Notes under the pieces: generated by a model | What the model was told of the DNA's origin: nothing | Seen by the model: the letters and a program-made list of their open reading frames with translations, nothing else | Databases searched by the model: none | Translations under genes and position numbers: made by a program | Part shown: positions 9,975 to 20,000 of the stretch, piece by piece | How positions within the stretch are numbered: the first letter of the stretch is position 1 | Layout: each line of letters opens with the position of its first letter | From: Pyronema omphalodes | Taxonomy: Eukaryota > Ascomycota > Pezizomycetes > Pezizales > Pyronemataceae | Assembly: GCA_024516155.1 (NCBI GenBank) | Contig: JAJJXM010000049.1 | Location: 372,001-436,000 of the forward strand | DNA length: 64,000 nucleotides | Direction of reading: 5' to 3'

Positions 9975-10764
9975 TATCAGAATCCGTATCCACGGTTACT
10001 GACGACAGGCAGCGCGGGGGTTTCGGCGGCGAGGAGAGCGGCGGCGGGTTAGGTAAGGCTGGTAAGTTGGGAATGGGCAAGGGTTTGTGGGCTGGGAAAT
10101 CACAGGTGAGTTTGGAGAGATGGGAAATCACAAGGGAACTTTTGTAGATAGGATTGTGGTAAATAGAAACTTGATTGCGTGAAGAAATAAACTACATACA
10201 AATTTCCTCCTCTTATACTCGTTCCTTCATGACTCGTGACTCAGCATTCTCCGCCTGCGGAGAATGCTTCCAATGCTAACCGCCGTGATACTACATACAT
10301 GACCAACATTCCCCAACATTTGCCAACCGCCGTAATTCCAAATAAGAAAGCAAGATAACTAACCGCCATAATTCCAAATAATAATAACAAGGAAAGAGTA
10401 CATACCAAAAGAGATAACTACCGGCTAACCGCCGTGATTCCAAATAGCAAAGAAAGAGTACATACCGAAAGAGATAACTTCCTGGCTAACCGCCGTGATT
10501 CCAAATAGTAAAGAAACAGTACATACCAAAAGAGAGAAGTAAAAGATTCCAACAATTTCCTAGCCGCCGTAATACCTAAAAGAAATCCAAATAAGAAATA
10601 ACTCCGAACATATGAAAATCCTCGGCAAGGGGCCCAGCCCCTTGCCCTAACCCTATCCCTTTACTTCATGACAGCGTAACAGGTTGCTAGGGTGATGACG
10701 ATCACCCATAGCCCTGCGGTGGTGACGGCGGAGGCCAGGAGCATGTCACGGGAGCGTTGTGACA
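9975..10764 (-). repeat. GyB 5' LTR
   Basis: 790 bp, flanked outside by GGGTC (10765-10769). It has fewer of the tandem repeat units than the 3' LTR. A minus-strand TATAAG box at 10217-10212 marks the probable promoter. Confidence 0.92.
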
Positions 10765-10934
10765 GGGTCTTCCGTAGTCGTGTTGAAAAGTAAACTTAGT
10801 AGCTTGAGCCCTAAGTTTATAGTGTGAACCTGGGTATTGAGGCTTTCAATACAGAGGCTTCTTCGATCAGTTCGTCTTCGTAAGAATGATATTCAACAAA
10901 TAGATTTTCCCAAGAGCTAGGAAGTAGACTAATC

Positions 10935-12720
10935 TGATCTGTGTTTATTGCGACTAGAGCTACTATGGCTATTCCCCTCCACCTACTTCATACCCATACC
11001 CTGCAACACCGCAGTTGCTCTGGGATGCAACCACCCGCGCGACCTATAATACTATGTACAGGAGATCCGGCTATGCCCAGGGTATTTCAAACAAAAACAG
11101 AAACAAAACAAAACACATAAGCCCTACAAAGGAAACCTAAACTAGCCCTTCAAAAACAAAAACAAACAAAGGAACAGCTACGATTTTTACGCGGGTCAAG
11201 TGGGGAGTTTGAGACGTGTGGTACGATATTTGTGTAGTCATTAGAGCTCGCGCTCCATAGACAAATCGTTGTCAGTGTCGGGGGCCTTGCCTTTCCCGGC
11301 TGGGAGATGTTTGATCCGTACGGGGCAAAGGGGGTCGGTTGCTGGGTGAGCAGCACTGCACAGGGCGCATTTCATCGGTGGGTGGGTGCAGGTTTTTCCC
11401 GCGCGGCAGGAGGGGATAGGGCATTGGTGATCCTTGGTGTGGTGTGGTTGGGCGCAGATAGCGCAAGTTGGTTTGTGTGCTTTGCAGAGAGCAGTGTGGT
11501 GGCCATATGCTTGGCAGTTGCGGCATTGTGTGTCTGGTGTCCAGGAGAAGTATTCGGTAATCCGGCACTTGCGATTACAGAGAAGGAGGGTGTTGGTGCC
11601 GATTTGGTTGAGGTTGACCATACCGCTAAGGGCGATCACCATGGTGGAGGCTTGTTTGTTGAGACGGCGGTCATCTGGAACTAGCCAGCGAGGCTCTTGC
11701 ATGAGTTTTAGGGTGGGGTAGGTTGATTTGATAAGCTTTTTCACGCCTACTCCATTGGCTGCGGTTGGAATGTTGTGGACTAGGAATTTAGTCCAGCGGC
11801 TGTTGTTGGTTCCGGAAATTGGTTTCAACCAGTGAATTTTGTTGAGGAACATCTGCATGTATGGTTCGTATGCAGAGGCTGGGGTGCTAGGGGTGGTCGT
11901 CAATACCAGTTTGCTGTGGTCATTGATCCTTGCAAGAATGGGTGGAGGAAGAGGGATATCGTCGGACGTCATTATGGTGTTGTTGAGGATCATCAGTACA
12001 TTGGTGGCTTCCTCTTCTCGACCCCTAGTCAGTGTTGGGTTGTCCAGTGTGATGATAATCTCCCTTTCGATACGGGGGAGGGCTTTCGGGATGATGGGGG
12101 CCGGTGTTTGCTTCTTCTTTTTGCGCGACACGGTTGTGAATTGTTGATCCTGGCCTTCAACTGATGCGGAGACGCGTTCAGCCCAGGTAAGGTTGCCGGT
12201 GGTTGGTTTCTGTGGTTTGGGGGCGGCTGGGGTGGGGGCCCGAACGTTGGACCTTCCCCTTTCGGCGTTGTTGCCCGGTGGCGTGTGGGATGCAGGGGTA
12301 GCGGTGAGTTGTCGGCGCGTACGGTGGAGCTCAGCCGTGATAGTGGCGACTTGTTTTTCGAGTTCGCGTATGCGGTTGGTGCTGGTGGCTTGTGAAGAAA
12401 GCAGGGCTTTCTCCATTCGTTCGACTTGTAGGGAGAGCTGGAGGAGGAGTTGGCGATCGGGTTCGGCAAGTGGTACTCCGGCGGTGGCTGGTCTGGGTTC
12501 GTTATCGGCAGGTGGGACAGTGGGGCGTTTGCGCGCTCCACTAGGTGTCGGTGTGGATCTTTCAGAGGGAGGTGGAGGAGGGGACCCGACGTTAACGGTG
12601 TTCCTGAACCTGAAAGTGTCGAGATTGCGTTGAGACATGGTAGAGAATGTTCCCAACAAGATAAAGAGAGGAGTCTGCGCAACTACAGACGAGGAGAAAG
12701 GGGGGCGAGCACTGGATCGA
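10935..12720 (-). mobile_element. LinA: LINE copy containing ORF1 only
   Basis: A 1,786-bp insertion flanked by the 13-bp duplication AAGTAGACTAATC (10922-10934 and 12721-12733), so the whole unit was inserted as it stands. It holds an 82-bp 5' leader, one intact ORF1 and about 306 bp of 3' sequence ending near an AATAAA. There is no endonuclease/RT ORF and no long poly(A). It therefore resembles a half-LINE moved in trans, or an internally deleted element. The duplication rules out a simple later deletion of a neighbouring ORF2 beyond the ends, but not an internal deletion before or after insertion. Confidence 0.85.
11241..12638 (-). CDS. LinA ORF1 protein, coiled coil plus three zinc knuckles
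   Basis: 465 codons from the first ATG (12638; the frame is open slightly further upstream without ATG). The N-terminus is Pro/Ser-rich. A leucine-heptad coiled coil follows (LLLQLSLQVERMEKALLSS and RIRELEKQVATITAELHRTR, about residues 65-125). The centre is an RRM-like basic region. The C-terminus holds three clustered CCHC-type knuckles (CRNCQAYGHHTALC, CAICAQPHHTKDHQC, CALCSAAHPATDPLC). This is the layout of Tad1/I-clade LINE ORF1 proteins, which bind element RNA and chaperone nucleic acids. The frame is intact, so the protein could still be made. Confidence 0.85.
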   Translation of the reverse strand: MSQRNLDTFRFRNTVNVGSPPPPPSERSTPTPSGARKRPTVPPADNEPRPATAGVPLAEPDRQLLLQLSLQVERMEKALLSSQATSTNRIRELEKQVATITAELHRTRRQLTATPASHTPPGNNAERGRSNVRAPTPAAPKPQKPTTGNLTWAERVSASVEGQDQQFTTVSRKKKKQTPAPIIPKALPRIEREIIITLDNPTLTRGREEEATNVLMILNNTIMTSDDIPLPPPILARINDHSKLVLTTTPSTPASAYEPYMQMFLNKIHWLKPISGTNNSRWTKFLVHNIPTAANGVGVKKLIKSTYPTLKLMQEPRWLVPDDRRLNKQASTMVIALSGMVNLNQIGTNTLLLCNRKCRITEYFSWTPDTQCRNCQAYGHHTALCKAHKPTCAICAQPHHTKDHQCPIPSCRAGKTCTHPPMKCALCSAAHPATDPLCPVRIKHLPAGKGKAPDTDNDLSMEREL

Positions 12721-14018
12721 AAGTAGACTAATCGATCACAGGCCGAATAAACTTAAGGGTCTCTCTCGAGGTAACTGGTGTAGATAGGTGTTGTCGTAAC
12801 AAGAGATCAGGTTGCTGATGCTGGAGGAGACGGTGGGAAGCCTTAGGGTCTTTTATAGACTTTCGTCTACAAATTCGCCCAGACTTCCCAAGGGAACCAA
12901 CTTCCAAACTAAGCCTAGGAGATAAGACGTGAGTCAATTCTTTGACAAATCTGCTGATGGCTCGCATCATGCTGCATGCGCAATTATATTAATTGCTCAC
13001 CTGCATGATAACCTTCGTGTCAGATTAATCCTTGACATTCCTTGCCGTGCTACCACACCTTCCAATCAGATATTGGGGTTAAGCGCCTAGTGGAGGGTGA
13101 CTCCTCTTGAGCGCAAAATGCAGTGACTCCTCTGATGATGACATGTGAGTCATATATCTTGTGAGTCGTCTTGATCATAGATCTCCCTAGAGAATCTCGA
13201 TTGCGAGTGAAGGAATCTGACATCATAAGGCAGACTATGCCTTACCGGAGCGCACTGCCCCGTCACATTCCTGTGTGATGTCATAACAGCCCCACCTGCG
13301 CGCACTTGCGCGCAGCCACACCCTGGTGTGTACGCAAACGCCGTTTTATCTTGCAGTTGGTAGTCATTGGCCTAAGGTCGCGTCATATCAGTTCCATCCA
13401 ACAGTTTCCCTGAGTGGTGTTCCTTGCTGCAGGACGTCGTCTCATGCTAACGCAATCTTGACCCTTGTCCTGAGCTCCACTCCTGTTGGCTGACTAGACT
13501 CTGCCTTGTTCCTTGGCCGACTATCCGCCCAACTCAGACCTCGGATGATCCTATTCGTCTGCCTTGCACTGTCCTGAGAATTCCCTTCTCTTGCAAGCCC
13601 TCTGGTAGCCGTGCTTGGTGGAACACAACCTCAAGTATAAGGAGGTGTCCTTTCGCCGTCGTCTTCTGTCTCCATCAGCGTCGTCTGTAGTTTTCTCATG
13701 GGTAAGTCGACACCCATGAGGTAAGTTGTTCCTCGTTCCCATCTATCTGTGATCCTCCCAAACTGACAGTGAATAACAGGTAGCGACGCCTCGGGCCGGG
13801 ATCCTGGTGAGGTCCTTTCAGAAAGTCACGAATCACGTGACGTGGCTAGCTGGAGCTCCTCAGGGGGTTCCGGCCCGGGATACTAACCTTATTATTCATT
13901 CTCCTGTCGAGTTTGCCATGTTCTCTAAATGTTATACATGTTACCTATTCTATACTCACACAATATAGGGTGTGACAATAGTATTGCTACATGTTTTTTT
14001 TTTTTTTTTTTTTTTTTA

Positions 14019-14564
14019 TTTCATACACGCATCTAACCCTAAGGTTATGGCGGAGACTAACTAGTATATACATTGCTAACTCCTGAGAGTGACCCCAGGA
14101 GTTACCGGGAACGCCCCGGAGCGGTCTATCTTGATCGGGTTGTAGTCCCCCTCTTCACTCTCTCTCCATTTCTGCTCGTCTCGTCGGTGTGTCCCGGAGC
14201 CCTGTTCGCTCTTCAGTCACCCTTCCCGGTGACTGTTGTTCCTCCTCCCTTCCCCGTTGACGTCCCCTTTTTATTTTTTTTTTTTTTATTTTTTTTTTTT
14301 TTTTTTTAAAACTCCTTCTCCTTTCTCCTTCCTCTTCCCCAATACCATCCCTCTCTCCTATTCTCTCTATGCCTCCCTCTCTGTCTCCGTCCTCCTTTCT
14401 CCGCTGCATCTCCCTCTTCCTTTCCTCCTTCGAACTTCTTCTCTTCCTCCTCTCTTCCGCTCCCCTCCCACTCCTTTCCTTCTCCTCTCCTCCATCCTTC
14501 TCTCTCCACTCCGTTCACTATATACATTTTTATTATTCTTATTATTATTTTTTTTTTGTTTTTT
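14019..14564 (-). other. LinB 3' untranslated region
   Basis: Strongly strand-biased (pyrimidine-rich on plus, purine-rich on minus), with T/A runs at 14273-14309 and 14520-14570. No coding potential beyond low-complexity open frames. Confidence 0.6.
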
Positions 14565-15118
14565 TTAATGTTCCTCGTCTGGGTCCAACAATGTTCCCCA
14601 GCCTGTCGTCTCGGTTCGTCTGTCTTGTCTGTTAGGCTCTCCGGGGGACTTACTCAGTACCGTGTGTGCCCACTCTGAGGTGGCGACCTTGGTGTCAGAA
14701 ATCATGGTGATCAGAGCCGTGATGCCGGTTTTCGTATGCAGGATGATGCGTAGATTGAGTTGTCGGTGTCGGGGTAGCTTCAGCTCCCTTCGGAGGCGTA
14801 TGCGGTGTTGGGTAAAGAGGGGGCATGATAAGAGTAAGTGGTTGGGGGTTTGAGGGGGGTGTAGGGGACATGGGCATGCGCGTAAGGGGTAGGTAGGTGA
14901 AGGGGGGTGTGCCAAACAGTCCAGGAAATATCCGTGTCCTGTACGAAGGCCAAGGATGGCTGTGGATATTTTCCTCGGGGCCGTGGTGTACGCCGTGTCG
15001 AGTGATGTTTTATGCGGTGCATCGTACGTCTTATACTTCGGGCTTCGTTCGTACCAGTTTTTCCAATCCTTCGCGAGCGCTTCTTTAACCTGTCGACGGA
15101 TCCACGACAATGATGTTG
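14565..15118 (-). pseudogene. LinB ORF2 C-terminal part (beyond the GyC insertion)
   Basis: Continues the LINE ORF2 after GyC and its TGTTG duplication are removed. It starts at TSLSWIRRQVKEALAKDW and ends at TGA/TAA near 14565. It includes a Tad1-type C-terminal element with LLLSCPLFTQHRIRLR and a preceding CPCPLHPPQTPNHLL that form the usual Cys/His region after RNase H. The join to the upstream part is out of frame by one base because of the C10 tract (G22920-22929 on plus) at the insertion point. Confidence 0.85.
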
Positions 15119-15865
15119 TGTCACGAACCGCTAGGGATATGCTTCTGGGAGGGATTGTAACCACAGCTGGGCTGTGGTTCGTGGGTGTGACGCTGGGGAT
15201 GGCGTACGTCACGGTTAGGGTTTAAGCGAAGAGGTGGAGCTAGGGCTAGGCGAGAGGAGTTAGGGTTAAGCGAGGGACAAGGGGGTAAGTGCGGGGTGGA
15301 ACGAGGAGGGTTTCCTCGAGGTTTGGAATATGTTTTGCTTATGTTTTGTATTGTGTTTTGCTTATGTTTTGTATTATGTTTTGCTTATGTTTTGTATTAT
15401 GTTTTGGTCTATGTTTGTATTGTGTTTTAGTTAGGTTTTGGGAGTCACGGTGGAGCGAAGGGTGTCTCATGATGGATGGAATATCTGCGGGTCAGATAAG
15501 TTGGAAAATCACATGAGCACAGGGACAAAGGTATATAAGGGGACATTTGTATTTCATTAGTCTAGTACGCAATCAATTATCTATCTACACAATCCTATCT
15601 ACACACTGCAGTTCTATCATCTAAACCGTGACCGCAAACCCAGCCCAGCCCAACATACTTACCCATCCCGAATACCCACCTATCCTCCCACCCAGATCCC
15701 CATCCGACGATTCTATCAGAGGCAACGCTGCAGGGACATCCTGTGTACAAGGTAAGTACTGCCTGAGCCCGTGACTAACTCACCTAGAAGTCCAGAGCCG
15801 AACCCGATTGCATAGCAATCCGACGGTTGTATCGCCTGTCGACCGTGTGTAGCCGGATTTTGACA
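15119..15865 (+). repeat. GyC 5' LTR
   Basis: TGTCACGAACC to TTTTGACA. Holds a perfect hairpin (AACCACAGC, loop TGG, GCTGTGGTT) near 15160-15180, about four tandem units of GTTTTGCTTATGTTTTGTATT (15333-15420), and a TATATAA box at 15532-15538. Confidence 0.95.
15532..15576 (+). promoter_or_regulatory. GyC promoter TATA box and predicted RNA 5' end
   Basis: TATATAA starts at 15532. The sequence ACGCAATCAA (15567-15576), 35 nt downstream, is the exact reverse complement of the primer-binding site, so it is the predicted transcript 5' end in a self-priming element. Confidence 0.65.
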
Positions 15866-15866
15866 T

Positions 15867-15876
15867 TTGATTGCGT
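15867..15876 (+). promoter_or_regulatory. self-priming type primer-binding site of GyC
   Basis: TTGATTGCGT one base after the LTR pairs over 10 nt with ACGCAATCAA at 15567-15576. The placement, sequence and spacing are identical in GyB. Confidence 0.72.
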
Positions 15877-15958
15877 CCTCCGAACGACACCCGATACAAC
15901 TAAGGAAGCACGAAGGGCTTCAACCACAACTAAGAAAAAATAAGAAACAACCAATACC

Positions 15959-17041
15959 GTGGATCCGTTCCGATTGCAGGAGCTGAGCGAGGTTATCGAA
16001 AGGGAAGCCACCGGTCCAGCGAGCCCAGTAACCCTCGAACACCGATCCCGCCCACAGACTCCGGATTCACCGGGACCAGTACAGATTCCCGAGGACATAG
16101 CATCCATAATGGCCTCTCAACAAGGAACGAGCGGTATGACGCCACCTTCGGTCGTGATGACCCAGGAGCAGCTTCAACAACTGTTCCAACAACTCACCTA
16201 TCGACCTTCTCCGACCAGTAATCCCAAGGTCGAGGATCCCGAACTCTATCATGGCGAGAGGACGAAGCTTCGGGCTTTCCTGACTCAGTGCGAGCTCAAG
16301 TTCAACTGTGAACCGAACAGGTCCGACAGTGACATTAAAAAAGTTAATTATGCCAGTTCGCGGTGTCGGGGAAATGCGTGGTCATGGATTGAGCCCTCCA
16401 TCGAAAGGGGGAGGAGCACGTACACCACCTGGGAGGCATTCAAGACTGCCGTCTCGAGAGCGGTTGGAGAGGCGGATTCAAGGGAAGTGGCGAGGAGGAA
16501 ATTCAAGAGTGTCCGTCAGGGAAATCGGTCCGCCGCAGCGTATTGGGCCGAGTTCCAGAGAATTATCGCGGACCTGCGTTACAACGACGAAATCTACATT
16601 GATCAGTTCAGCGATGGACTTCATGTGGACGTGCAAAGGCAACTCGCCATCCTCGAGACCCGTCCGACGAAGATAATCGATTTCGCAAACAAAGCAATTG
16701 CACTGGACAACTGGTTGTTCAATTTCCGGACCCTGCGAAACCGATTTGAACCTCAGTACCAGAATTTCCATCCAAGGAACGGCCACCAGGGATCGACCTT
16801 CTCGGAACCCGAGCCGATGGAACTGGATGCCACTCGGAGGGGCAGGCCTAGGGATAGGACCGAGGAAGAGAAACGACGAAAAAACAACGAGTGTTTCAAC
16901 TGCGGGAAAACGGGCCACTATGCCGCCAAATGCCCCCACAAGAAACCAATGGGGGAACGAAGAACGTACCGGGCGGAAGAAGCCAACATCGACGAGGAAC
17001 AAGTCGAAGAAAGAGCGGGAAAAGAGGATCCCCAGGAGTAA
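15959..17041 (+). CDS. GyC gag with CCHC zinc knuckle
   Basis: 360 codons to TAA at 17039-17041. It matches GyB gag throughout, including EREATGPASPVT near the N-terminus, KVNYASSRCRGNAW, RSAAAYWAEFQRI, and the knuckle CFNCGKTGHYAAKC. The conserved N-terminus starts at a GTG (15959) with an in-frame TAA 21 nt upstream; the first ATG (16109) would remove 50 residues shared with GyB. Either GTG initiation or a missed upstream exon is needed. The G GGA AAA heptamer at 17017-17023 precedes the stop by 15 nt and leads into pol in -1. Confidence 0.9.
   Translation: MDPFRLQELSEVIEREATGPASPVTLEHRSRPQTPDSPGPVQIPEDIASIMASQQGTSGMTPPSVVMTQEQLQQLFQQLTYRPSPTSNPKVEDPELYHGERTKLRAFLTQCELKFNCEPNRSDSDIKKVNYASSRCRGNAWSWIEPSIERGRSTYTTWEAFKTAVSRAVGEADSREVARRKFKSVRQGNRSAAAYWAEFQRIIADLRYNDEIYIDQFSDGLHVDVQRQLAILETRPTKIIDFANKAIALDNWLFNFRTLRNRFEPQYQNFHPRNGHQGSTFSEPEPMELDATRRGRPRDRTEEEKRRKNNECFNCGKTGHYAAKCPHKKPMGERRTYRAEEANIDEEQVEERAGKEDPQE
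17017..17023 (+). promoter_or_regulatory. candidate -1 frameshift site (G GGA AAA), GyC gag/pol
   Basis: Gag codons read GCG GGA AAA GAG. Shifting -1 gives a frame open through the protease. The sequence around it, through CCCCAGGARTAAAAG, is conserved in GyB. An earlier A AAA AAC heptamer (16879-16885) is also in register but would skip the zinc knuckle. Confidence 0.6.
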
Positions 17042-20000
17042 AAGAACAAGGTGGACTCCTGGGGACGAAGAGTTCAGCCGAACCAGACAATCCGGAACCA
17101 GCCTACATGATATCGAGCGTAGGGCCATACCGGCGAGATGAAAAGATCATATTGAAAGTAGTAATAAAAGGAAAAGATAATCGAGAACACACCACGACGG
17201 CCATGGTGGACTGTGGAGCGACGGAGAACTTCATCGATAAGGAATATGCGGAAAGGGTGGGGATTCCGCTGAAGAAGAAGGACGTCCCAGGAAGGGTGTT
17301 GGCAGTGGACGGACGAGAGATAGCTAGTGGACCAGTTACCCACGAAGCTATGGTAAGATTACAGATCAATAACCATCAGGAGGATATTCGGCTGCATTGT
17401 ATCACGATTGGAAACTCACCTATCATTGTGGGACTTCCATGGCTCCGGACGCACAACCCCAGTATCGACTGGAACGAGGGAAGAGTTACGTTCGACTCGG
17501 CGCGTTGCGCTAAGAGGTGCCTAGGGACCTCGACCTCACCTCACGCGACCATGGTAACGGAAAACGACGCTATTCAGCAATGTCGACTGGACACTGCGCA
17601 GGCCGCAGCCAGGGAAGAAAGAATATGCGAAGCAAGTTGGGAAGAAAGGAAGGAAACCTGGGGAAATAGAACGAGGAAAAAGGAACAAGAAGCGGCGCCG
17701 TGGCGAAGAAGGATTGGAAGGGACCAGGAAAAACAGGGGGAAGAGGAGCAACAAGGAAGGGTCCAAGTCGGAGCACAAGATGATCTTCTTCGAAGGGGGT
17801 TCGAGGAGGACATGGGAAAGGACGAAGAAGAAGAGGAGCTACAAGGAACCTGGGAAGACAGACAAAGTGATCTTCTTCAGATAAGGGTCGAGAAGGACCA
17901 GGAGGAGGAGGAACGAAAAGAGATCAAAAGTAACGAACAAAACGATCCTTTTCGAATGCAGACGGAGGAAAAGGACGGGAAAAAGGAGGAATGGAAAGAG
18001 TCCCGGGATGCTGCACAAAACGATCCTTTTCGAATGCAGCCCGAAGGGAAAGAAGAAAAGGAGGAACGGAAACGGACCCGGGGAACTGCACAGAACGATC
18101 CTTTTCGAATGCAGCCCGAGGGAGGGGAAGAAATAAAGGAGGAACGGAAACGGATCCGGGATGGTGCAGAAAAGGATCCTTTTCGAATGCAGGCCGATGG
18201 AAACGAGGAAGATGGGGAAGATGAGGAGGAATTGGAAGGAAACTTTGACTGGATCGCTTACGCCGCCATGGGATCGCTACAGGACGAGCAGTGTGGCTCC
18301 GTTCGGGAACCCGTATCCCAGGGTTCAGCCAAACAGCAGGAACCGACCCCGCGTTCGGCTAGTGACATTGTTCCGGTCGAATATCACGACTTCTTGCATG
18401 TATTCGATAAGGAAGAAGTGTCGGGACGACCCCCACACCGCCATCACGACCATCGGATTCCGTTGGTGAAGGGAGGGGTTCCACCATTCGAACCCCTTCG
18501 AGCATTGGACGAGGGAAGGTTGAAGACATTAAGAGAATACTTGGACACGGGTCTGGAGAAGGGATGGATACGCCGCTCGACATCACCGGCGGGGGGCCCC
18601 GATTCATTTTGTAAAGAAGAAGGATGGCACACTGAGACTCTGTGTGGATTATCGGGGGCTTAACGAGATCACAGTGAAAGATAGAACACCTCTCCCGTTG
18701 ATAGGGGAAGCGTTGGATCGACTATCCAACGCAAAAATATACACGAAACTCGACGTACGGGACGCCTATCATAACCTGCAAATCGCAAAGGGGGACGAAT
18801 GGAAGACCGCTTTTCGGACGAAATACGGTCTTTTCGAGTATTTGGTCATGCCATTCGGTCTTACCAACGCTCCAACATCCTTCCAGCGGTGGATGAACGA
18901 GGTCCTCAGCGACTATCTAGACATCTTCTGTCTGGCATACCTCGACGACATCCTCATCTACTCGGATGATCTGCATCAACACCAACAACATGTGAGAAAG
19001 GTTTTGGAACGGGTGGATAAGGTGAAGTTGAGGCTCAAGGCCTCAAAATGCGAGTTTCACACCACGGAGACGGAGTACTTGGGATATATCATCTCACCAA
19101 CGGGGATAAGGATGGATCCGGAGAAGGTAAGAGCAGTGGCAGAATGGAGGGAACCGACAAACGTGAAGGGAATCCGGAGTTTCATAGGGTTCGCCAACTT
19201 CTATAGGAGGTTTATCCTGGATTTTAGCAAAATCACGGCGCCTCTTACAAAACTGAGGAGGAAGGATGTAACATGGAAATGGGACGACGCGGCTAAATCA
19301 GCATTCGAACAGCTGAAATGGGCAATGATTTCTGAACCTATCCTACGACATTTTGACCCCACGAAACCCTTAACCCTGGAGACAGATGCGTCGGACTACG
19401 CCATCGGGGCAGTCTGCTCGCAGCCGGACGACCAAGGCATTCTACATCCCTTGGGATATTTCTCGCGCAAACTGAAGGACCCGGAACTAAATTACGATAT
19501 ACACGACAAAGAACTCCTCGCCATAGTCGAAGGGCTAAATAAATGGGGTACCCACTGCAAGAATACTCGACACAAGATTACTATATTGACGGACCATAAA
19601 AATTTGGAATATTGGACTACAAAAAAAGACCTAAACCTACGGCAGGCAAGGTCGGCGGAAATGTTGGCGAATTACGACTTCGCAATAACGTATCGACCCG
19701 GCAAACTGGCGGGAAAGCCCGACATCCTATCGAGAGAATCAGGAGATTCTCCTTGGGAAGGGGAGCTGAAACACCGGCAGACCAGGGAACGAGTTCTTTT
19801 GCCGCCGCAGACCTTCTGGATCAACTCTGCCGAGGTCATGGAAATACAGGTCGACGAGGAATTATTAAAAGAAATCCAACAGAAAACAAGGGAGGATCAG
19901 GAGATACAGGAGATATTAAGAAAATTACGAACTGGGGAGAAGATAGACCGGAAGGTAGCATTGGGACTTTGCGAAGAACGGGAGGGGCTGTTGCTGTATG

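Larger units (their letters stand above)
3091..10764 (-). mobile_element. GyB: complete but frame-damaged Ty3/Gypsy chromovirus
   Basis: Both LTRs (5' 9975-10764, 3' 3091-3887 in plus coordinates) and the duplicated target GGGTC (3086-3090 and 10765-10769) are visible. The order on the minus strand is LTR, primer site, gag with a CCHC knuckle, pol (protease, reverse transcriptase, RNase H, integrase, chromodomain), ORF3, polypurine tract, LTR. Pol is split over six overlapping frames by single-base indels, so the copy is dead. The LTRs differ by several indels, chiefly in a tandem-repeat zone, so GyB looks older than GyC. It inserted into the leader of GyA-2. Confidence 0.95.
1890..13977 (-). 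mobile_element. GyA-2: minus-strand Ty3/Gypsy copy hosting three later insertions
   Basis: On the minus strand this copy reads 5' LTR (13977 to 10823), a short leader (10822 to 10765, continuing at 3090), then gag from 3023. GyB (3091-10764) sits in the leader with a GGGTC target duplication, LinA sits in the LTR, and the gag gene is cut at 1890 where the inverted GyA-1 LTR begins. The pol gene and 3' LTR are not in the window; if the nested-insertion model holds, they lie upstream of position 1 beyond GyA-1. The outer end at 13977 is only 16 bp from the poly(A) tail of LinB. Confidence 0.8.
10823..13977 (-). repeat. GyA-2 5' LTR, interrupted by LinA
   Basis: LTR segments 12721-13977 and 10823-10934 (13 bp duplicated) add to 1,356 bp after LinA and one target copy are removed, exactly the length of the GyA-1 LTR. 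Just inside the LTR the leader carries ATAAACTTAGGG (minus strand of 10809-10820), nearly complementary to CCCTTAAGTTTAT of the LTR (minus strand of 12747-12759), a possible self-priming pair with one bulge. Confidence 0.9.

Noticed and set aside
534..13977. The inverted pair of 1.36-kb repeats as terminal inverted repeats of a giant DNA transposon
   Set aside because: Each repeat is an LTR (TGT...ACA) with a polypurine tract or leader beside it and Ty3 genes in matching orientation; the arrangement is two same-family elements head to head.
13978..13993. TATTGCTACATG beside the LinB poly(A) as its target duplication
   Set aside because: No good match was found near 29,570. A similar TATTGCTACAT at about 24,283 lies inside ORF2 and is probably coincidence.
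15200..15260. TTAGGG-like motifs as telomeric sequence
   Set aside because: Isolated TTAGGGTT occurrences within the GyC LTR, present equally in the 3' LTR; not an array.
15289..15516. 75-codon frame repeated at 22339-22566
   Set aside because: GyC LTR sequence built of tandem GTTTTGCTTATG-type units.
16879..16885. A AAA AAC heptamer as the GyC frameshift site
   Set aside because: In phase, but it would bypass the CCHC knuckle and is not the site conserved with GyB; G GGA AAA at 17017 is preferred.
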